A stretch of 64,000 bases of DNA from Parvibaculaceae bacterium PLY_AMNH_Bact1 (GCA_032881465.1 CP126168.1:3349501-3413500); one strand, 5' to 3'. Numbered from the stretch's first letter, positions 1-8,891 are shown. Numbers and translations: made by a program. Notes: generated by a model not told the origin, from the sequence alone.

Positions 1-2
1 AA

Positions 3-206
3 GCCTGGATGAAATGGGCAGGACACGGACGACGAAAAGGCAAATCAGCACAAGATCTGCACCATGAAATGTCAGACGAAACAGCGGATCTACTGGGCCA
101 CATCCTCCTGTTCGCACAACAGAATAATATCGACTTGGAAGCAGCCATCAGCCGCAAATGGCGGTTCGATCCAACCGCCGATGTACCTGCCTCTGAAAAC
201 GACTAG
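3..206 (+). CDS. MazG-like pyrophosphohydrolase, C-terminal fragment
   Basis: This is the 3' end of a gene that begins before the window; the frame is open to the left edge and stops with TAG at 204-206. The 68 visible residues contain ETADLLGHILLFAQQNNIDLEAAI split over a helix pair, which resembles the end of the MazG/nucleotide pyrophosphohydrolase fold (E-x-ADvL...LADxxGIDLExAI). Members hydrolyse non-canonical or alarmone NTPs. The stop overlaps the stop of the converging gene by 4 bases. The metal-binding EExxE part would lie outside the window, so activity cannot be judged. Confidence 0.55.
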   Translation, partial: AWMKWAGHGRRKGKSAQDLHHEMSDETADLLGHILLFAQQNNIDLEAAISRKWRFDPTADVPASEND

Positions 207-1012
207 CCAAGAAGTTTTGTGAGATCGCCATAAGGAGGATCATCATTTGTGAAGGTGAAGCTTCCCTGATCTCTAATCTCTTTGGCGGCTTTCAAAAACC
301 CACCAAGCGCCGCGGCCGCCAGGGCACTTCCGGTACTGATCCGCTTAACGCCAACAGCGGCCAGCTGATCAACGGTTAGCGTATGGCCCGGCAGGCCCGC
401 CAGCACATTGACCGGGCGGTCAACCGAGCGCACCAGCTCTGAAATCTCATCAATATCTGTCAGACCTGGCGCATAAAGCACGTCAGCACCTGCTTCCTGG
501 TAGGCCTGCAACCGTTCGATGACAGCGTTGAGATTCCGATCACCCACGAGATAGTTCTCGGCGCGCGCCGTCAGAACAAAAGAAACCTCGCCGCTGTGCG
601 CCATCTCGGCAGCAGCTTCAATCCGAGCCTTTGCCATGTCGAGGGGATAGAGCAAACGCTCCGGCGTCATGTCTTCAATGGATCCGCCCGCAAGCCCGGC
701 AGCAATGCCAAGCCGGATCGTTTCAGCCACTGCTTCGGGCGCGTCACCCCAGCCATTTTCCATGTCCGCATTCACTGGCAAAGAGGTTGCTTCAACAATC
801 TGCGAAATATGCGCAAGCATAACCTCACGCCCCACCCGGTTATCCAGTGTACCGATAGAGTAGGCATACCCGGCACTTGACGACGCAAGCGCCTCAAACC
901 CCAGCCCCTCAAGAAGACGCGCCGTGCCCCGATCATACGGGTTTGGGATGACAAGAGGCTTATCCTGTGTGTGAAGCGCCTTTAAACGTTCGGCTTTTTC
1001 TTTCTGGCTCAT
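203..1012 (-). CDS. isocitrate lyase/PEP mutase family protein
   Basis: This 269-residue protein belongs to the isocitrate lyase/phosphoenolpyruvate mutase superfamily, TIM-barrel enzymes that make or break C-C or P-C bonds next to a carboxylate, in the cytoplasm. The sequence shows the N-terminal LVIPNPYDRGTARLLE strand, the metal-binding region PVNADMENGWGD, and the SIEDM segment typical of the oxaloacetase/carboxyphosphonoenolpyruvate-mutase-like subgroup. The KKCGH motif of true isocitrate lyase is not present, so a glyoxylate-cycle role is unlikely. The ATG at 1012 is preferred over an upstream in-frame GTG at 1036 because AGGAG sits 8 bases before it. The substrate is unknown. Confidence 0.85.
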   Translation of the reverse strand: MSQKEKAERLKALHTQDKPLVIPNPYDRGTARLLEGLGFEALASSSAGYAYSIGTLDNRVGREVMLAHISQIVEATSLPVNADMENGWGDAPEAVAETIRLGIAAGLAGGSIEDMTPERLLYPLDMAKARIEAAAEMAHSGEVSFVLTARAENYLVGDRNLNAVIERLQAYQEAGADVLYAPGLTDIDEISELVRSVDRPVNVLAGLPGHTLTVDQLAAVGVKRISTGSALAAAALGGFLKAAKEIRDQGSFTFTNDDPPYGDLTKLLG

Positions 1013-1086
1013 GCGTCTTACTCCTGTTCTGGTCACCCGCTGGATATATGGATAGAGCGGACGGAACGCTCGCCATTTTCGGACGC

Positions 1087-1914
1087 CTACAAAGCTGAAG
1101 GGGTGAGGAACCGTTCCAGAATTTTTCGCTGCTCATCTGTTTCAACGGGCAACCCAAAATGCTGATCCAGCAGCGCGACCATCTCTTCGACATCTGCGAT
1201 CTCATGGACGGTCTGATCTTCACCCTGTTTACGTTCAACAAATGTGTTGTTGAAAATCATCCGCCGCGCCTCAGCGGAGGGGCGTTCCACAATCAGGTTG
1301 TTGGTAAAGAGAGACTCAGGATGGGTCGACGTGTACCAGCTCGATAGTTCGTAGTCGACGGGCGATTGCGGCGTCAGCGTAAACACACACACATTCGCCC
1401 ACTGTTTCCCCAGATCAGCCTGGATGGTGTAGTTCTCGCCATTCTGAACGATGCGGTGATCTTCATGCCGCGTCTGCTGAACAAGATCAGGGACAAGCTT
1501 CAACACGCCTGTCAGGCGAATACCGCCAAACCCACCATCGTAAATGTATGTCCCATCCTCAAAATCAACGCGGATCAGCATATGTGTGAGCGGCGCGGCA
1601 ACTTCATCCGCCACCATCCACCGGACGCGCCCGATTAAGCCCGTCGCCTGGAAGCCCAATTGACGAAGAGCGGCGAGCGCGAGCCCATTCTGCTCGAAGC
1701 AATATCCGCCGCGACAGGCGCCAACGATCTTGCTCTGCAATGTGGCAAGATCAAGCTGCACACCCCGCCCGAACAGAATGCTCAAATTTTCAAACGGAAC
1801 GGAGGTGGCATGAGCAAACTGGATCGCCGTCAAATTCTCCAGTGTCGGCTCGCGGCCGCCCTCATAGCCGATACGGGCGAAATAGGCATCAAGATCGATT
1901 TGAGCGTCAGACAT
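1087..1914 (-). CDS. nat: arylamine N-acetyltransferase
   Basis: This cytoplasmic enzyme transfers acetyl from acetyl-CoA to arylamines and hydrazines. At about 275 residues it has the usual length. The catalytic Cys is in RGGYCFEQN, the His in THMLIRV and the Asp in YIYDGGFGG, giving the complete Cys-His-Asp triad. The C-terminal domain is present. A GTG two codons earlier (1920) is possible; the ATG at 1914 begins MSDAQIDL. The gene stands alone on the minus strand, and a strong terminator of the preceding mmsA gene separates the two, so it must have its own promoter in the short gap. Its native substrate cannot be inferred. Confidence 0.9.
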   Translation of the reverse strand: MSDAQIDLDAYFARIGYEGGREPTLENLTAIQFAHATSVPFENLSILFGRGVQLDLATLQSKIVGACRGGYCFEQNGLALAALRQLGFQATGLIGRVRWMVADEVAAPLTHMLIRVDFEDGTYIYDGGFGGIRLTGVLKLVPDLVQQTRHEDHRIVQNGENYTIQADLGKQWANVCVFTLTPQSPVDYELSSWYTSTHPESLFTNNLIVERPSAEARRMIFNNTFVERKQGEDQTVHEIADVEEMVALLDQHFGLPVETDEQRKILERFLTPSAL

Positions 1915-1928
1915 GGGCACACCACCAC

Positions 1929-1961
1929 AAAAAAGGAGTGCTCCCTATGTAGGAGCACTCC
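1929..1961 (-). terminator. rho-independent terminator of mmsA
   Basis: A perfect 10-bp inverted repeat (GGAGTGCTCC at 1935-1944 with GGAGCACTCC at 1952-1961) is followed on the minus strand by six T residues. It lies 55 bases past the mmsA stop. Confidence 0.85.
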
Positions 1962-2015
1962 CGTCATTTACCTAGAGCCAATTCCGAACTCCAACTGCCT
2001 TTTGTTCCCTTGAGC

Positions 2016-3515
2016 TTACTTCATCGTAGGGATCACGAAGCTGGAGCCTTCTTTCACACCGGTTGGCCAGCGAGACGTGACCGTCTTCACTTTGGTGTAG
2101 AACTTCACACCCTCTGTGCCGTGTTGGTTCGTGTCACCAAAGGCAGACCGTTTCCAGCCGCCAAACGAATGGTACGCAAGGGGCACAGGAATCGGCACAT
2201 TAATGCCCACCATGCCCACATTCACTTTCGATGCGAAGCTGCGCGCTGCGTCCCCATCACGGGTAAAGATCGCAACTCCGTTGCCATACTGGTGTGCACT
2301 CGGCAGTTCCGCAGCTTCTTCAAATGTCTCAGCCCGCACAACAGAGAGAACCGGCCCGAAAATCTCTTCTTTCCAGATGTCCATATCAGGCGTCACATTG
2401 TCGAACAGCGAGCCACCGATAAAGAAACCATCTTCATAACCTTGAAGCTCAAAACCGCGACCATCAACGAGCAGATCTGCGCCCTGCTCAACACCGCGAT
2501 CGATCCAGCCAGCAACCTTATCGCGCTGTTCAGCGGTCACCATCGGTCCATAGTCTGCGTCCGCATCTGTCGAGAGACCAACTTTCAGACTTTCAACGCG
2601 CGGAATAAGTTTCTCAATAAGCCGGTCGCCCGTCTCCTTGCCCACTGGCACAGCAACTGAAAGCGCCATACAGCGCTCACCAGCAGAGCCATAGCCTGCA
2701 CCGATGAGATCATCCACAACTCGGTCAAGGTCAGCATCCGGCATGATGATGGCGTGATTTTTCGCGCCACCCATAGCCTGCACACGCTTCCCGTGGGCAG
2801 CACCTGTTGCGTAGATATATTCCGCAATCGTAGAAGAACCGACAAAGCTAATGGCTTCAACCCGCGGATCAGTCAAAAGCGTATCGACCGCTTCCTTGTC
2901 CCCATTCACAACATTAAGGACACCAGCGGGTGCACCTGCTTCCATGAAAAGTTCTGCCAGGCGCAAAGGCACGCTTGGATCTTTTTCAGATGGCTTGCAG
3001 ACAAATGTGTTGCCGCAGGCAATCGCTACACCAAACATCCACATGGGGATCATGGCCGGGAAGTTGAACGGGGTGATACCGGCACACACGCCCAAAGGCT
3101 GACGCATGGAGTACATGTCGATGTCAGGGCCTGCGCCTTCGGTAAACTCGCCTTTCTGGAGGTGCGGAATGCCACAGGCAAACTCAATCACTTCCAGACC
3201 ACGCTGAATGTCGCCCTTACTGTCGGCGATAACCTTGCCATGTTCAGACGAGAGCATTTCGGCTAGCTCATTCATATTGTCTTCGAGCAGGCGTTTGAAG
3301 TCGAACATCACCCGCGCGCGACGCTGCGGGTTTGTAGCGGCCCAGCCCGGAAACGCAGCAGCGGATGATGCAATGCCCGCCCGCACTTCATCTGCGCTCG
3401 CAAGTGGCGTCTGAGCGGTAACCTCACCCGTATTCGGATTGAAGACACCAAGCGTCCGATCGCTTGTGCCAGCGACTTTCGCGCCGTTGATAAAGTGGTG
3501 AAGGTCCATGGTCAT
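2016..3515 (-). CDS. mmsA: CoA-acylating methylmalonate-semialdehyde dehydrogenase
   Basis: The enzyme oxidises methylmalonate or malonate semialdehyde to propionyl-CoA or acetyl-CoA with NAD and CoA, in valine, thymine and inositol breakdown. The 499 residues match the family length exactly. Visible hallmarks are the PFNFPAMIPMWM segment, the NAD-binding FVGSST motif, and the nucleophile region SAGERCMALS with the catalytic Cys; FGGWKRSAFGD is near the C-terminus. The ATG at 3515 was chosen because GGGAG lies 7 bases upstream and a longer reading frame to 3662 adds residues unlike the family. It is monocistronic, with a terminator downstream. Confidence 0.95.
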   Translation of the reverse strand: MTMDLHHFINGAKVAGTSDRTLGVFNPNTGEVTAQTPLASADEVRAGIASSAAAFPGWAATNPQRRARVMFDFKRLLEDNMNELAEMLSSEHGKVIADSKGDIQRGLEVIEFACGIPHLQKGEFTEGAGPDIDMYSMRQPLGVCAGITPFNFPAMIPMWMFGVAIACGNTFVCKPSEKDPSVPLRLAELFMEAGAPAGVLNVVNGDKEAVDTLLTDPRVEAISFVGSSTIAEYIYATGAAHGKRVQAMGGAKNHAIIMPDADLDRVVDDLIGAGYGSAGERCMALSVAVPVGKETGDRLIEKLIPRVESLKVGLSTDADADYGPMVTAEQRDKVAGWIDRGVEQGADLLVDGRGFELQGYEDGFFIGGSLFDNVTPDMDIWKEEIFGPVLSVVRAETFEEAAELPSAHQYGNGVAIFTRDGDAARSFASKVNVGMVGINVPIPVPLAYHSFGGWKRSAFGDTNQHGTEGVKFYTKVKTVTSRWPTGVKEGSSFVIPTMK

Positions 3516-3572
3516 TAGTCTACTCCCGCCCTGGGGCCCGGCAATCGGGCAAAATCCTGCCCGTTGCTTAGC

Positions 3573-3606
3573 GCTCTGGGTGAGGGCTCGCAAGCCCCAC
3601 CGGGAG
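3573..3606. other. large imperfect hairpin upstream of mmsA
   Basis: GCTC..GAGC, GGTG..CACC and GGGCT..AGCCC stack into one stem-loop with a CGCA loop inside the 179-bp gap between acr3 and mmsA. There is no T-tract on either side, so it is not an obvious terminator. It could be a structured mmsA leader. Function unknown. Confidence 0.4.
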
Positions 3607-3694
3607 CAATTGTCGAGGATATTGCGAATGAAGGCAGGGAGGAGCGGTAGCCGTAGCGGCAATCACGCCTTCAGCCCTTCTCATGCCGGCCGGT

Positions 3695-4774
3695 CTAGTC
3701 ACCACCTTGAGGGACAGAAATAGGCTTTTCTGCCGCAAACCAGCGTCTTTTCAGCCACAGCGCCACGCTCACCAGACCGATCAGCACCGGCACTTCGACC
3801 AGCGGCCCGACAACCGTGGCAAAGGCCACCGGCGACGCGATCCCGAATGCCGCGATGGCCACCGCGATGGCCAACTCGAAATTGTTCGAGGCCGCCGTGA
3901 AAGACAAGGACGTGGTCCGTTCATAATCCGCACCGAGAGCCTTGCCCATCGCGAAACTGACCGCGAACATGACAAGAAAATAGATAGCCAGCGGCACCGC
4001 GATGCGCAGGACATCCAGCGGGAGCTCCAGCACGGCCTCCCCTTTCATCGCAAACATGATCAGGATCGTGAACAGGAGCGCTGTCAGCGTGATAGGGCCG
4101 ATACGCGGGAGGAATTTTTCCGCATACCATTCGTCGCCCTTTCGGGCGCGCAGAACACGCCGCGTCAGATAACCGGCGGCAAAAGGAACACCAAGATAGA
4201 GCAGGACGGCACCTGCAATCGTGTCGAAACTGATATTGAGAACCTGCCCCTCAAGCCCAAGCAAAGGGGGCAGCACACTGAGAAAGAACCAGGCATAGAC
4301 ACTGAAAAAGACCAGCTGGAAGATGGAGTTGAAGGCGACCAGTCCTGCCACATATTCATTGCTGCCCCGTGCCAACTGGTTCCAGACGATGACCATGGCA
4401 ATGCAGCGTGCCAGACCGATAATGATGAGCCCGGTCATATATTCCGGCTGGTCGCTCAGAAAAACAACCGCCAGCACAAACATCAGCACCGGTCCGATCA
4501 CCCAGTTCTGCACCAGTGACAGCAGCAACACTTTCCGGTCTTCGAAGACACGCGGCAGTTCCTCATACTTCACCCGCGCAAGGGGCGGATACATCATGAG
4601 GACGAGGCCTATCGCAATCGGCAAATTTGTGGACCCGATAGTCATCGAATCTATCAAACTAGGCACACCGGGGATGATGGTTCCCGCAGCGGTCCCAATA
4701 CCCATCGCAACAAAGATCCAAAGCGTGAGATACCGGTCAAGAAATGATAAACGTTGAGCAGAACTTTCAGACAT
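3695..4774 (-). CDS. acr3: ACR3-type arsenite efflux transporter
   Basis: Acr3 exports arsenite across the inner membrane by proton-motive force. The 359-residue protein has about ten hydrophobic segments. The conserved motif [16 protein letters not shown] carries the essential membrane Cys, and FNSIFQLVF and [18 protein letters not shown] are family signatures. Starting at 4774 gives [19 protein letters not shown], which fits family N-termini; the open frame runs further back into arsC but without support. It is the last gene of an operon, 22 bases after arsC, so arsenite made by ArsC or freed by ArsI can be expelled. No clear terminator follows. Confidence 0.95.
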   Translation of the reverse strand: MSESSAQRLSFLDRYLTLWIFVAMGIGTAAGTIIPGVPSLIDSMTIGSTNLPIAIGLVLMMYPPLARVKYEELPRVFEDRKVLLLSLVQNWVIGPVLMFVLAVVFLSDQPEYMTGLIIIGLARCIAMVIVWNQLARGSNEYVAGLVAFNSIFQLVFFSVYAWFFLSVLPPLLGLEGQVLNISFDTIAGAVLLYLGVPFAAGYLTRRVLRARKGDEWYAEKFLPRIGPITLTALLFTILIMFAMKGEAVLELPLDVLRIAVPLAIYFLVMFAVSFAMGKALGADYERTTSLSFTAASNNFELAIAVAIAAFGIASPVAFATVVGPLVEVPVLIGLVSVALWLKRRWFAAEKPISVPQGGD

Positions 4775-4796
4775 AGTGCCTTCTTCTTTTTTGGAG

Positions 4797-5324
4797 CTAA
4801 GCGCTTTCGTTCTTCTGATCTGTGGAGGCCTTGCCGATCTTGTCCAACTCGCGCTGCAGCGCCAGCTCATCCAGACTGGACATCGGCAGGTTCACGAAGA
4901 TATCAATCCGCGCTTTGATCTGACGTAACACATCCAGGAAGACGGCGCGCTTTTCCACCTCTGGGCCAACAAAGGCGGCAGGGTCTTCAAAAGGCCAGTG
5001 TGCACTCATAGGCTGACCCGGCCAGATAGGACAGACTTCGCCAGCGGCGTTGTCACAAACCGTAAAGACAAAATGCATCTTCGGCGCACCGTCCACAGCA
5101 AACTCGTCCCACGACTTCGAGCGCAGACCATCGACAGAGATCTTCGCTGTCTTGAGCGTTTCAAGTGCTGCATCGTTCGGCGCACCCGTGGGGTGACTTC
5201 CCGCAGAATATCCTCGAAAGGGAATGCCGGGAATGGAATTGAGATAGGCCTCTGCAAGCAGGCTGCGTGCGGAGTTGCCGGTGCATAGAAAAAGAACATT
5301 GTAGATCGTGGAATGACCCGACAT
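4797..5324 (-). CDS. arsC: arsenate reductase, low-MW phosphatase type
   Basis: ArsC reduces arsenate to arsenite so it can be exported. The N-terminus carries the P-loop LCTGNSARS, the LMW-PTPase-like CX5R catalytic motif, and FTVCDNA and EVCP provide further cysteines for the redox relay expected of thioredoxin- or glutathione/glutaredoxin-coupled members. The 175-residue protein has a C-terminal helical extension. The ATG at 5324 is preceded by a near-perfect ribosome site (AAGGGAGG). A 106-base gap separates it from the upstream dioxygenase gene, the widest within the operon, so a secondary promoter is possible. Confidence 0.93.
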   Translation of the reverse strand: MSGHSTIYNVLFLCTGNSARSLLAEAYLNSIPGIPFRGYSAGSHPTGAPNDAALETLKTAKISVDGLRSKSWDEFAVDGAPKMHFVFTVCDNAAGEVCPIWPGQPMSAHWPFEDPAAFVGPEVEKRAVFLDVLRQIKARIDIFVNLPMSSLDELALQRELDKIGKASTDQKNESA

Positions 5325-5430
5325 GGTACCTCCCTTAGGAAACAGATATATGTCCGCAGACGATTTCATGGACATTTTACGTTTTAGTGACAATTCAGTA
5401 GGTGCCGGACCCTGCAGGCCTGAACATCTA

Positions 5431-6411
5431 CTACGAAATCCCCTTCCTCAGCATCTCATCGCCCAGCGAAAACTGATGGGAGGTGAGCCACAACCTCAAC
5501 AAATGACGCTTCTCTTCCGGCTCATCCCAATCTTCATATTCGGTACGTTTGTGGAGAATCGCAGCATTCTTGAGGAATTGCATATCGCCTGGCTCAAAAT
5601 GCATATCAAGATAGAAATCCTCACGATTGGCTATCTTCTCAATCATTTCCACACACGCAATCTGGTCCGCGCTTAACTGGGGAGCGCCTTCATGTACTTG
5701 CGATTCACGAATGTACCAGGGGATGAAAAAGGTCCGAAGCCGCCCTTGGTCCTCATGACATATAGGGAAATCAAACCAAGGCTGCTGCCCAGGCTTTTGT
5801 TGCCCTTGCGTGTCGAACGGAAACGTCTCTCGAAGAACCGTGGCGAGGTCCGGTCGTTGTTTCACCAGCTCATTGTATATAGTCACAGAACTCACAATCC
5901 GGCTCACGCCACCGCTACGTCCGCCCCGCAAACAAAACAGGCCAATAATGTCTGCACCGTCTGTATGAAAATCCTGCTCTACTCGCGTTTTGTATAAGCG
6001 CACACCATAGGCGTTTGGATCTGCACCCACATCACGCACATGACCCAGCAGATCACCATCGGTATTTTGAGGAACCGCCTCGCCCATGTGAAGACCGATA
6101 CCCCAGTAAACAAGCTCGCAATCTTCCTTGCTGTATTCGCGAACTGGAAATCCACGAACAAGCTGGAACCCGCGGCCTAGGTTAAGTTCACTCATCCAAG
6201 AGTGAATTTTCTTCCCTAGACTGGGAAGCGGAAAATCCTCCACATTCCAGGCATCCATGTCCTTTCCCGTAGAGCAGGCAACGGCAAGTGCGGCGGACAA
6301 CTCATCGATGTCCGCCACGCTCAATTGGTAGACCCAGGCAGTGTCTGATTGGATCTCCGTTCCACGCCACGCGTCTGGCGTATCAAAATGCAACACAGGC
6401 ACCTCACTCAT
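5431..6411 (-). CDS. TauD/TfdA-family 2-oxoglutarate dioxygenase in ars operon
   Basis: This 326-residue protein looks like an Fe(II)/2-oxoglutarate dioxygenase. The facial triad is visible as His149-x-Asp151 in QDFHTDGAD and a distal His287 in AILHKRTEYED, and an Arg suited to bind 2-oxoglutarate lies in RHLLRLWL. GFQLVRGFPV is typical of the TauD fold. Its ATG is only 3 bases after the arsI stop, so the two are translated together. Being between arsI and arsC, it is probably induced by arsenicals. Its substrate is not known to me; an organoarsenical or another organic acid are both possible. It is not a standard ars gene. Confidence 0.85.
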   Translation of the reverse strand: MSEVPVLHFDTPDAWRGTEIQSDTAWVYQLSVADIDELSAALAVACSTGKDMDAWNVEDFPLPSLGKKIHSWMSELNLGRGFQLVRGFPVREYSKEDCELVYWGIGLHMGEAVPQNTDGDLLGHVRDVGADPNAYGVRLYKTRVEQDFHTDGADIIGLFCLRGGRSGGVSRIVSSVTIYNELVKQRPDLATVLRETFPFDTQGQQKPGQQPWFDFPICHEDQGRLRTFFIPWYIRESQVHEGAPQLSADQIACVEMIEKIANREDFYLDMHFEPGDMQFLKNAAILHKRTEYEDWDEPEEKRHLLRLWLTSHQFSLGDEMLRKGIS

Positions 6412-6414
6412 CGC

Positions 6415-6867
6415 TCAGCAACAACCCGCGGCTCCGGTCACAGGAGTTGGCGTCTCAGTGACTTCGGGAGAGACTGGTTCAACACTAATGCCCGTGCCGC
6501 GTTCTTCCGTCTGATGGTGTGTAAAGAACGCTTCCCACGCAACGCCGTCAGGATCAGTGGTCCAGCTTTTCTCCGATTTATGGTAGCAGCAGGTGGTGAC
6601 ACCTTCCGGCAAATAGGGACCTTCAGCCTGCTTGAGCTGGTCAAACAGGGGCGCAAGCTCTTCTTCGCTCTCCACCTGAATGCCCGCATGATTAAAGCCA
6701 GATTGTTCTGCTCCCGCTTCAAGAACGAAATTCACCCGTGGGTCATCAAGCATCCATTTCGCATAGTCATCTTTTTGAGTGGTCGGCTCCTGTCCAAAGA
6801 GCGTCGAATAGAAAGCCACAGACTTTTCCAGATCTGCAACACCAAAGCTTACATGTAATCTCTTCAT
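6415..6867 (-). CDS. arsI: ArsI-type C-As lyase (VOC/CadI family)
   Basis: ArsI is an Fe(II)-dependent extradiol-type dioxygenase that cleaves the C-As bond of trivalent organoarsenicals such as methylarsenite, giving arsenite. The 150-residue protein has the metal ligands at His5 (RLHVSF), His60 (FNHAGIQV) and Glu112 (AWEAFF), and the vicinal cysteine pair Cys93-Cys94 (TTCCYH) that binds the arsenical in characterised ArsI. A second Cys pair ends the protein (AAGCC). The ATG shares the ATGA overlap with the arsR stop, which fixes the start and shows coupling. The older name for this family is CadI, cadmium-induced. Confidence 0.9.
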   Translation of the reverse strand: MKRLHVSFGVADLEKSVAFYSTLFGQEPTTQKDDYAKWMLDDPRVNFVLEAGAEQSGFNHAGIQVESEEELAPLFDQLKQAEGPYLPEGVTTCCYHKSEKSWTTDPDGVAWEAFFTHHQTEERGTGISVEPVSPEVTETPTPVTGAAGCC

Positions 6868-7196
6868 GTTCCTGTTTCCTCTAACGACGGCGCACACGCG
6901 CCCTGACAACAATCTTCCAATAGGTAATCGGCAAGGGCACGCATGCCGCCGAGATTTGCTGTGTAAATGATCGAGCGCCCGTCACGCCGCGCAGAGACAA
7001 GCCCCGCCCGCGTGAGCTCCTTCAAATGAAAGGAAAGTGTGGGAGCAGCGACACCCAATTGCTCTGCCAGGCCGCCAGCGGGCAATCCCGCCTCATCGGC
7101 ATTTGGTGAGTGGGCACGCACCAGCGTACGGAAAATTTCCAACCGGGTTTCCTGAGCCAAAGCGCCAAGTGCTTCTATCGCGTTCATCATTTCCAT
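6864..7196 (-). CDS. arsR: ArsR-family arsenite-responsive repressor
   Basis: A 110-residue winged-helix repressor that should bind the ars promoter and release it when arsenite binds. The recognition helix region is APTLSFHLKELTRAGLVSARRDGRSIIY. Metal-sensing cysteines are at the C-terminus (EDCCQGAC), like the Acidithiobacillus-type ArsR with a CC..C site, and not in the helix-3 position of plasmid R773 ArsR. It is first in the operon and overlaps arsI by 4 bases. A palindrome just upstream of the start is a likely operator. No Shine-Dalgarno is clear, so the message may be nearly leaderless. Confidence 0.93.
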   Translation of the reverse strand: MEMMNAIEALGALAQETRLEIFRTLVRAHSPNADEAGLPAGGLAEQLGVAAPTLSFHLKELTRAGLVSARRDGRSIIYTANLGGMRALADYLLEDCCQGACAPSLEETGT

Positions 7197-7202
7197 ATTT
7201 TG

Positions 7203-7231
7203 ATAATTATAGAATTATAATGAGATTTCAA
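7203..7231 (-). promoter_or_regulatory. candidate ArsR operator and ars promoter
   Basis: The palindrome ATAATTATAGAATTAT (7203-7218) begins 7 bases upstream of arsR, in a very AT-rich patch between divergent genes. It overlaps a TATAAT-like -10 (7206-7211), with TTGAAA at 7226-7231 as a possible -35, although the 14-base spacer is short. Autoregulation by ArsR is inferred. Confidence 0.5.
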
Positions 7232-7321
7232 CCCCAATTCTCCAGAAAATCGAAATATCTGAAAAGACCCGCAGTTTTGCTAGGGTGAGGTAGGACAATT
7301 GACCGATGAGGAGGACAGCAA

Positions 7322-7624
7322 ATGATCGTCATTACCGGACAGGCAGCCATTGCCGCAGACAAGATCGACGCCTTCCGCCCTGTGGCAGAGCGACAAGTCA
7401 CCCTCTCCCGCAAGGAAGAAGGCTGCCTCAACTATGGGTACTACGAAGACGCCATGGCACCAGGCACCTTCCTTTTCTATGAAGAATGGAAGGACCAGGC
7501 AGCGGTCGATTTTCACTTTGCTCAAGCCTATTGCCTGGAATTTATGACTGCCGCTGGCGAACTCTCCTCAACACCGCCAAAGGTCAACATTCACCAGGTC
7601 GCGAACACACAAGTGATTGGATAA
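7322..7624 (+). CDS. antibiotic biosynthesis monooxygenase (ABM/YgiN-like)
   Basis: A 100-residue dimeric ferredoxin-like-fold protein of the ABM domain family, which includes quinol monooxygenase YgiN. The sequence shows MIVITGQAAIAADKID..F at the first strand, EEGCLNYGYYED, and FLFYEEWKDQAAVDFHFA, the characteristic W-x-x-x-x-A..H core. A GAGGAGG ribosome site precedes the ATG. It is divergent from arsR and shares its intergenic region, so it might respond to the same signal, but nothing else ties it to arsenic. Confidence 0.85.
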   Translation: MIVITGQAAIAADKIDAFRPVAERQVTLSRKEEGCLNYGYYEDAMAPGTFLFYEEWKDQAAVDFHFAQAYCLEFMTAAGELSSTPPKVNIHQVANTQVIG

Positions 7625-7665
7625 GGCAGACTATTGTTCCGACCAAAATCTATTCAGGCCAGAGT

Positions 7666-8037
7666 CTATTCAGCGTTGTGACAAACCGCTTCGATATTGT
7701 GGCCATCAAGGTCGAGCACAAACGCACCGTAGTAATGCTCGTGATAGATCGGACGAAGCCCTGGCGCACCATTATCCTTCGCGCCCGCCACAATCGCTGC
7801 TTCGTAAAACGCATCAACCGTCGCTCTGTCTTTCGCCAACAAGGCCACATGGAGCTTCGGTGCGGGAGCGCCCTGCTCAATCCAAAAGTCAGGCTTCCCA
7901 TTTTCGCCAAATCCGGCAAACGGGCCGACCTCCGGCATCTCCATAATCAAATCATAGCCAAGTGGCTTCAAGGCCAGCCGATAGAACTCTTTTGACTGTT
8001 TAAAGTCCGAGACACTAATGCCAACGTGATCAATCAT
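7666..8037 (-). CDS. VOC family (glyoxalase-like) protein
   Basis: This 123-residue protein has a glyoxalase/bleomycin-resistance fold: MIDHVGISVSDFKQSKEFY opens the first beta-alpha module, and HEHYYGAFVLDLDGHNIEAVCH ends the second with a Glu metal ligand. The start at 8037 follows an AAGGGAAG ribosome site and is the family start. It may bind a divalent metal and act on a small vicinal-oxygen substrate; which one is unknown. It lies tail to tail with the ABM gene. Confidence 0.85.
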   Translation of the reverse strand: MIDHVGISVSDFKQSKEFYRLALKPLGYDLIMEMPEVGPFAGFGENGKPDFWIEQGAPAPKLHVALLAKDRATVDAFYEAAIVAGAKDNGAPGLRPIYHEHYYGAFVLDLDGHNIEAVCHNAE

Positions 8038-8154
8038 CGGGTCTTCCCTTCTTGTTGTTCGGATGCCCCGCAAGGATGGCAAACACTTCTATGTCGAACA
8101 AGCAAACAACACCGGCAGACAGTGCCTGTCCTGACAGCTTTTGTCAGCAGATAC

Positions 8155-8187
8155 GAAAACGCCCCGGCCTCATCAAAGGCCGGGGCG
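8155..8187 (-). terminator. terminator after the YbjN-domain gene
   Basis: The stem CGCCCCGGCCT/AGGCCGGGGCG with a CATCAA loop (8160-8187) is followed on the minus strand by GTTTTC. It lies just past the stop at 8213. Confidence 0.85.
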
Positions 8188-8212
8188 TCTCGATCACCAA
8201 AATGAAGGAGGC

Positions 8213-8713
8213 TTATCCTTCCCATTCAATCAGGTCTTCAAACTTGTCGACCACTTCTCCAAAGGTTGCGACCGTATTGATGAAGTTCACATCAGAGATG
8301 CCGCCTTCAAGCGTGACCCATTGCTCAATCACGGGATCATTCTCATCATCGATGTAAGCCTGACTGAAGCGCTCGCCCGCATTGAAGTCGTTGATGGCTT
8401 TGTAGCTTGGACGATTGTCCATGGACCAGCCCACATAAAGCTGCAGAAATTCACATGCCTTGCCTGTTTTGCCGCATTCGTAGAAATAGATGACGGCGTT
8501 TGAGTCAGCGAGCTTGAAGTTCAGGATCGGGAGATCCTCGTAATCAGTATCCGCGATATGCGCATCATCATACCCATTGTCTTTGAGCATCTGCAAAATG
8601 TCATTGGGTTCAATCGTCCCAATATATTCAGCAGCGCTCGCAGGTGCGGCGGCAATACCCATCGTTCCAAGAGTAAGTAGCGTTGCGCCGAAAAGGCGTT
8701 GTATCTGGTTCAC
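8213..8713 (-). CDS. secreted YbjN-domain protein
   Basis: A 166-residue protein with a clear N-terminal signal peptide (hydrophobic core after NQIQRLFG, cleavage expected after PASAA) and a YbjN-like domain: EFLQLYVGWSMDNRP, INDFNAGERFSQAYID and EQWVTLEGGIS. YbjN domains resemble type III secretion chaperone folds, and E. coli YbjN is tied to stress and motility; a periplasmic version is of unknown role. It starts with GTG at 8713, with AGGAG 9 bases upstream. It is a single gene with its own terminator. Confidence 0.8.
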   Translation of the reverse strand: MNQIQRLFGATLLTLGTMGIAAAPASAAEYIGTIEPNDILQMLKDNGYDDAHIADTDYEDLPILNFKLADSNAVIYFYECGKTGKACEFLQLYVGWSMDNRPSYKAINDFNAGERFSQAYIDDENDPVIEQWVTLEGGISDVNFINTVATFGEVVDKFEDLIEWEG

Positions 8714-8891
8714 GTCGCCAGGCTCCTATGTTGCATACCCCGTTTAAGATTCACTCTACCCCACCCAAAACCCCATGCAAGCTGTGCATTTGATTTTCGC
8801 CGAGAACCGCTGTTTTTCTCAACTGCTGCAGACAAAGTATCAATGCCTTAAAGCAGCGCACCGCCTTGGCGATAGAGCTTCAGACAAGTAT

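Noticed and set aside
3683-4519. 278-residue plus-strand frame inside acr3
   Set aside because: It is low-complexity and charged, with no family features, and is antisense to a convincing transporter.
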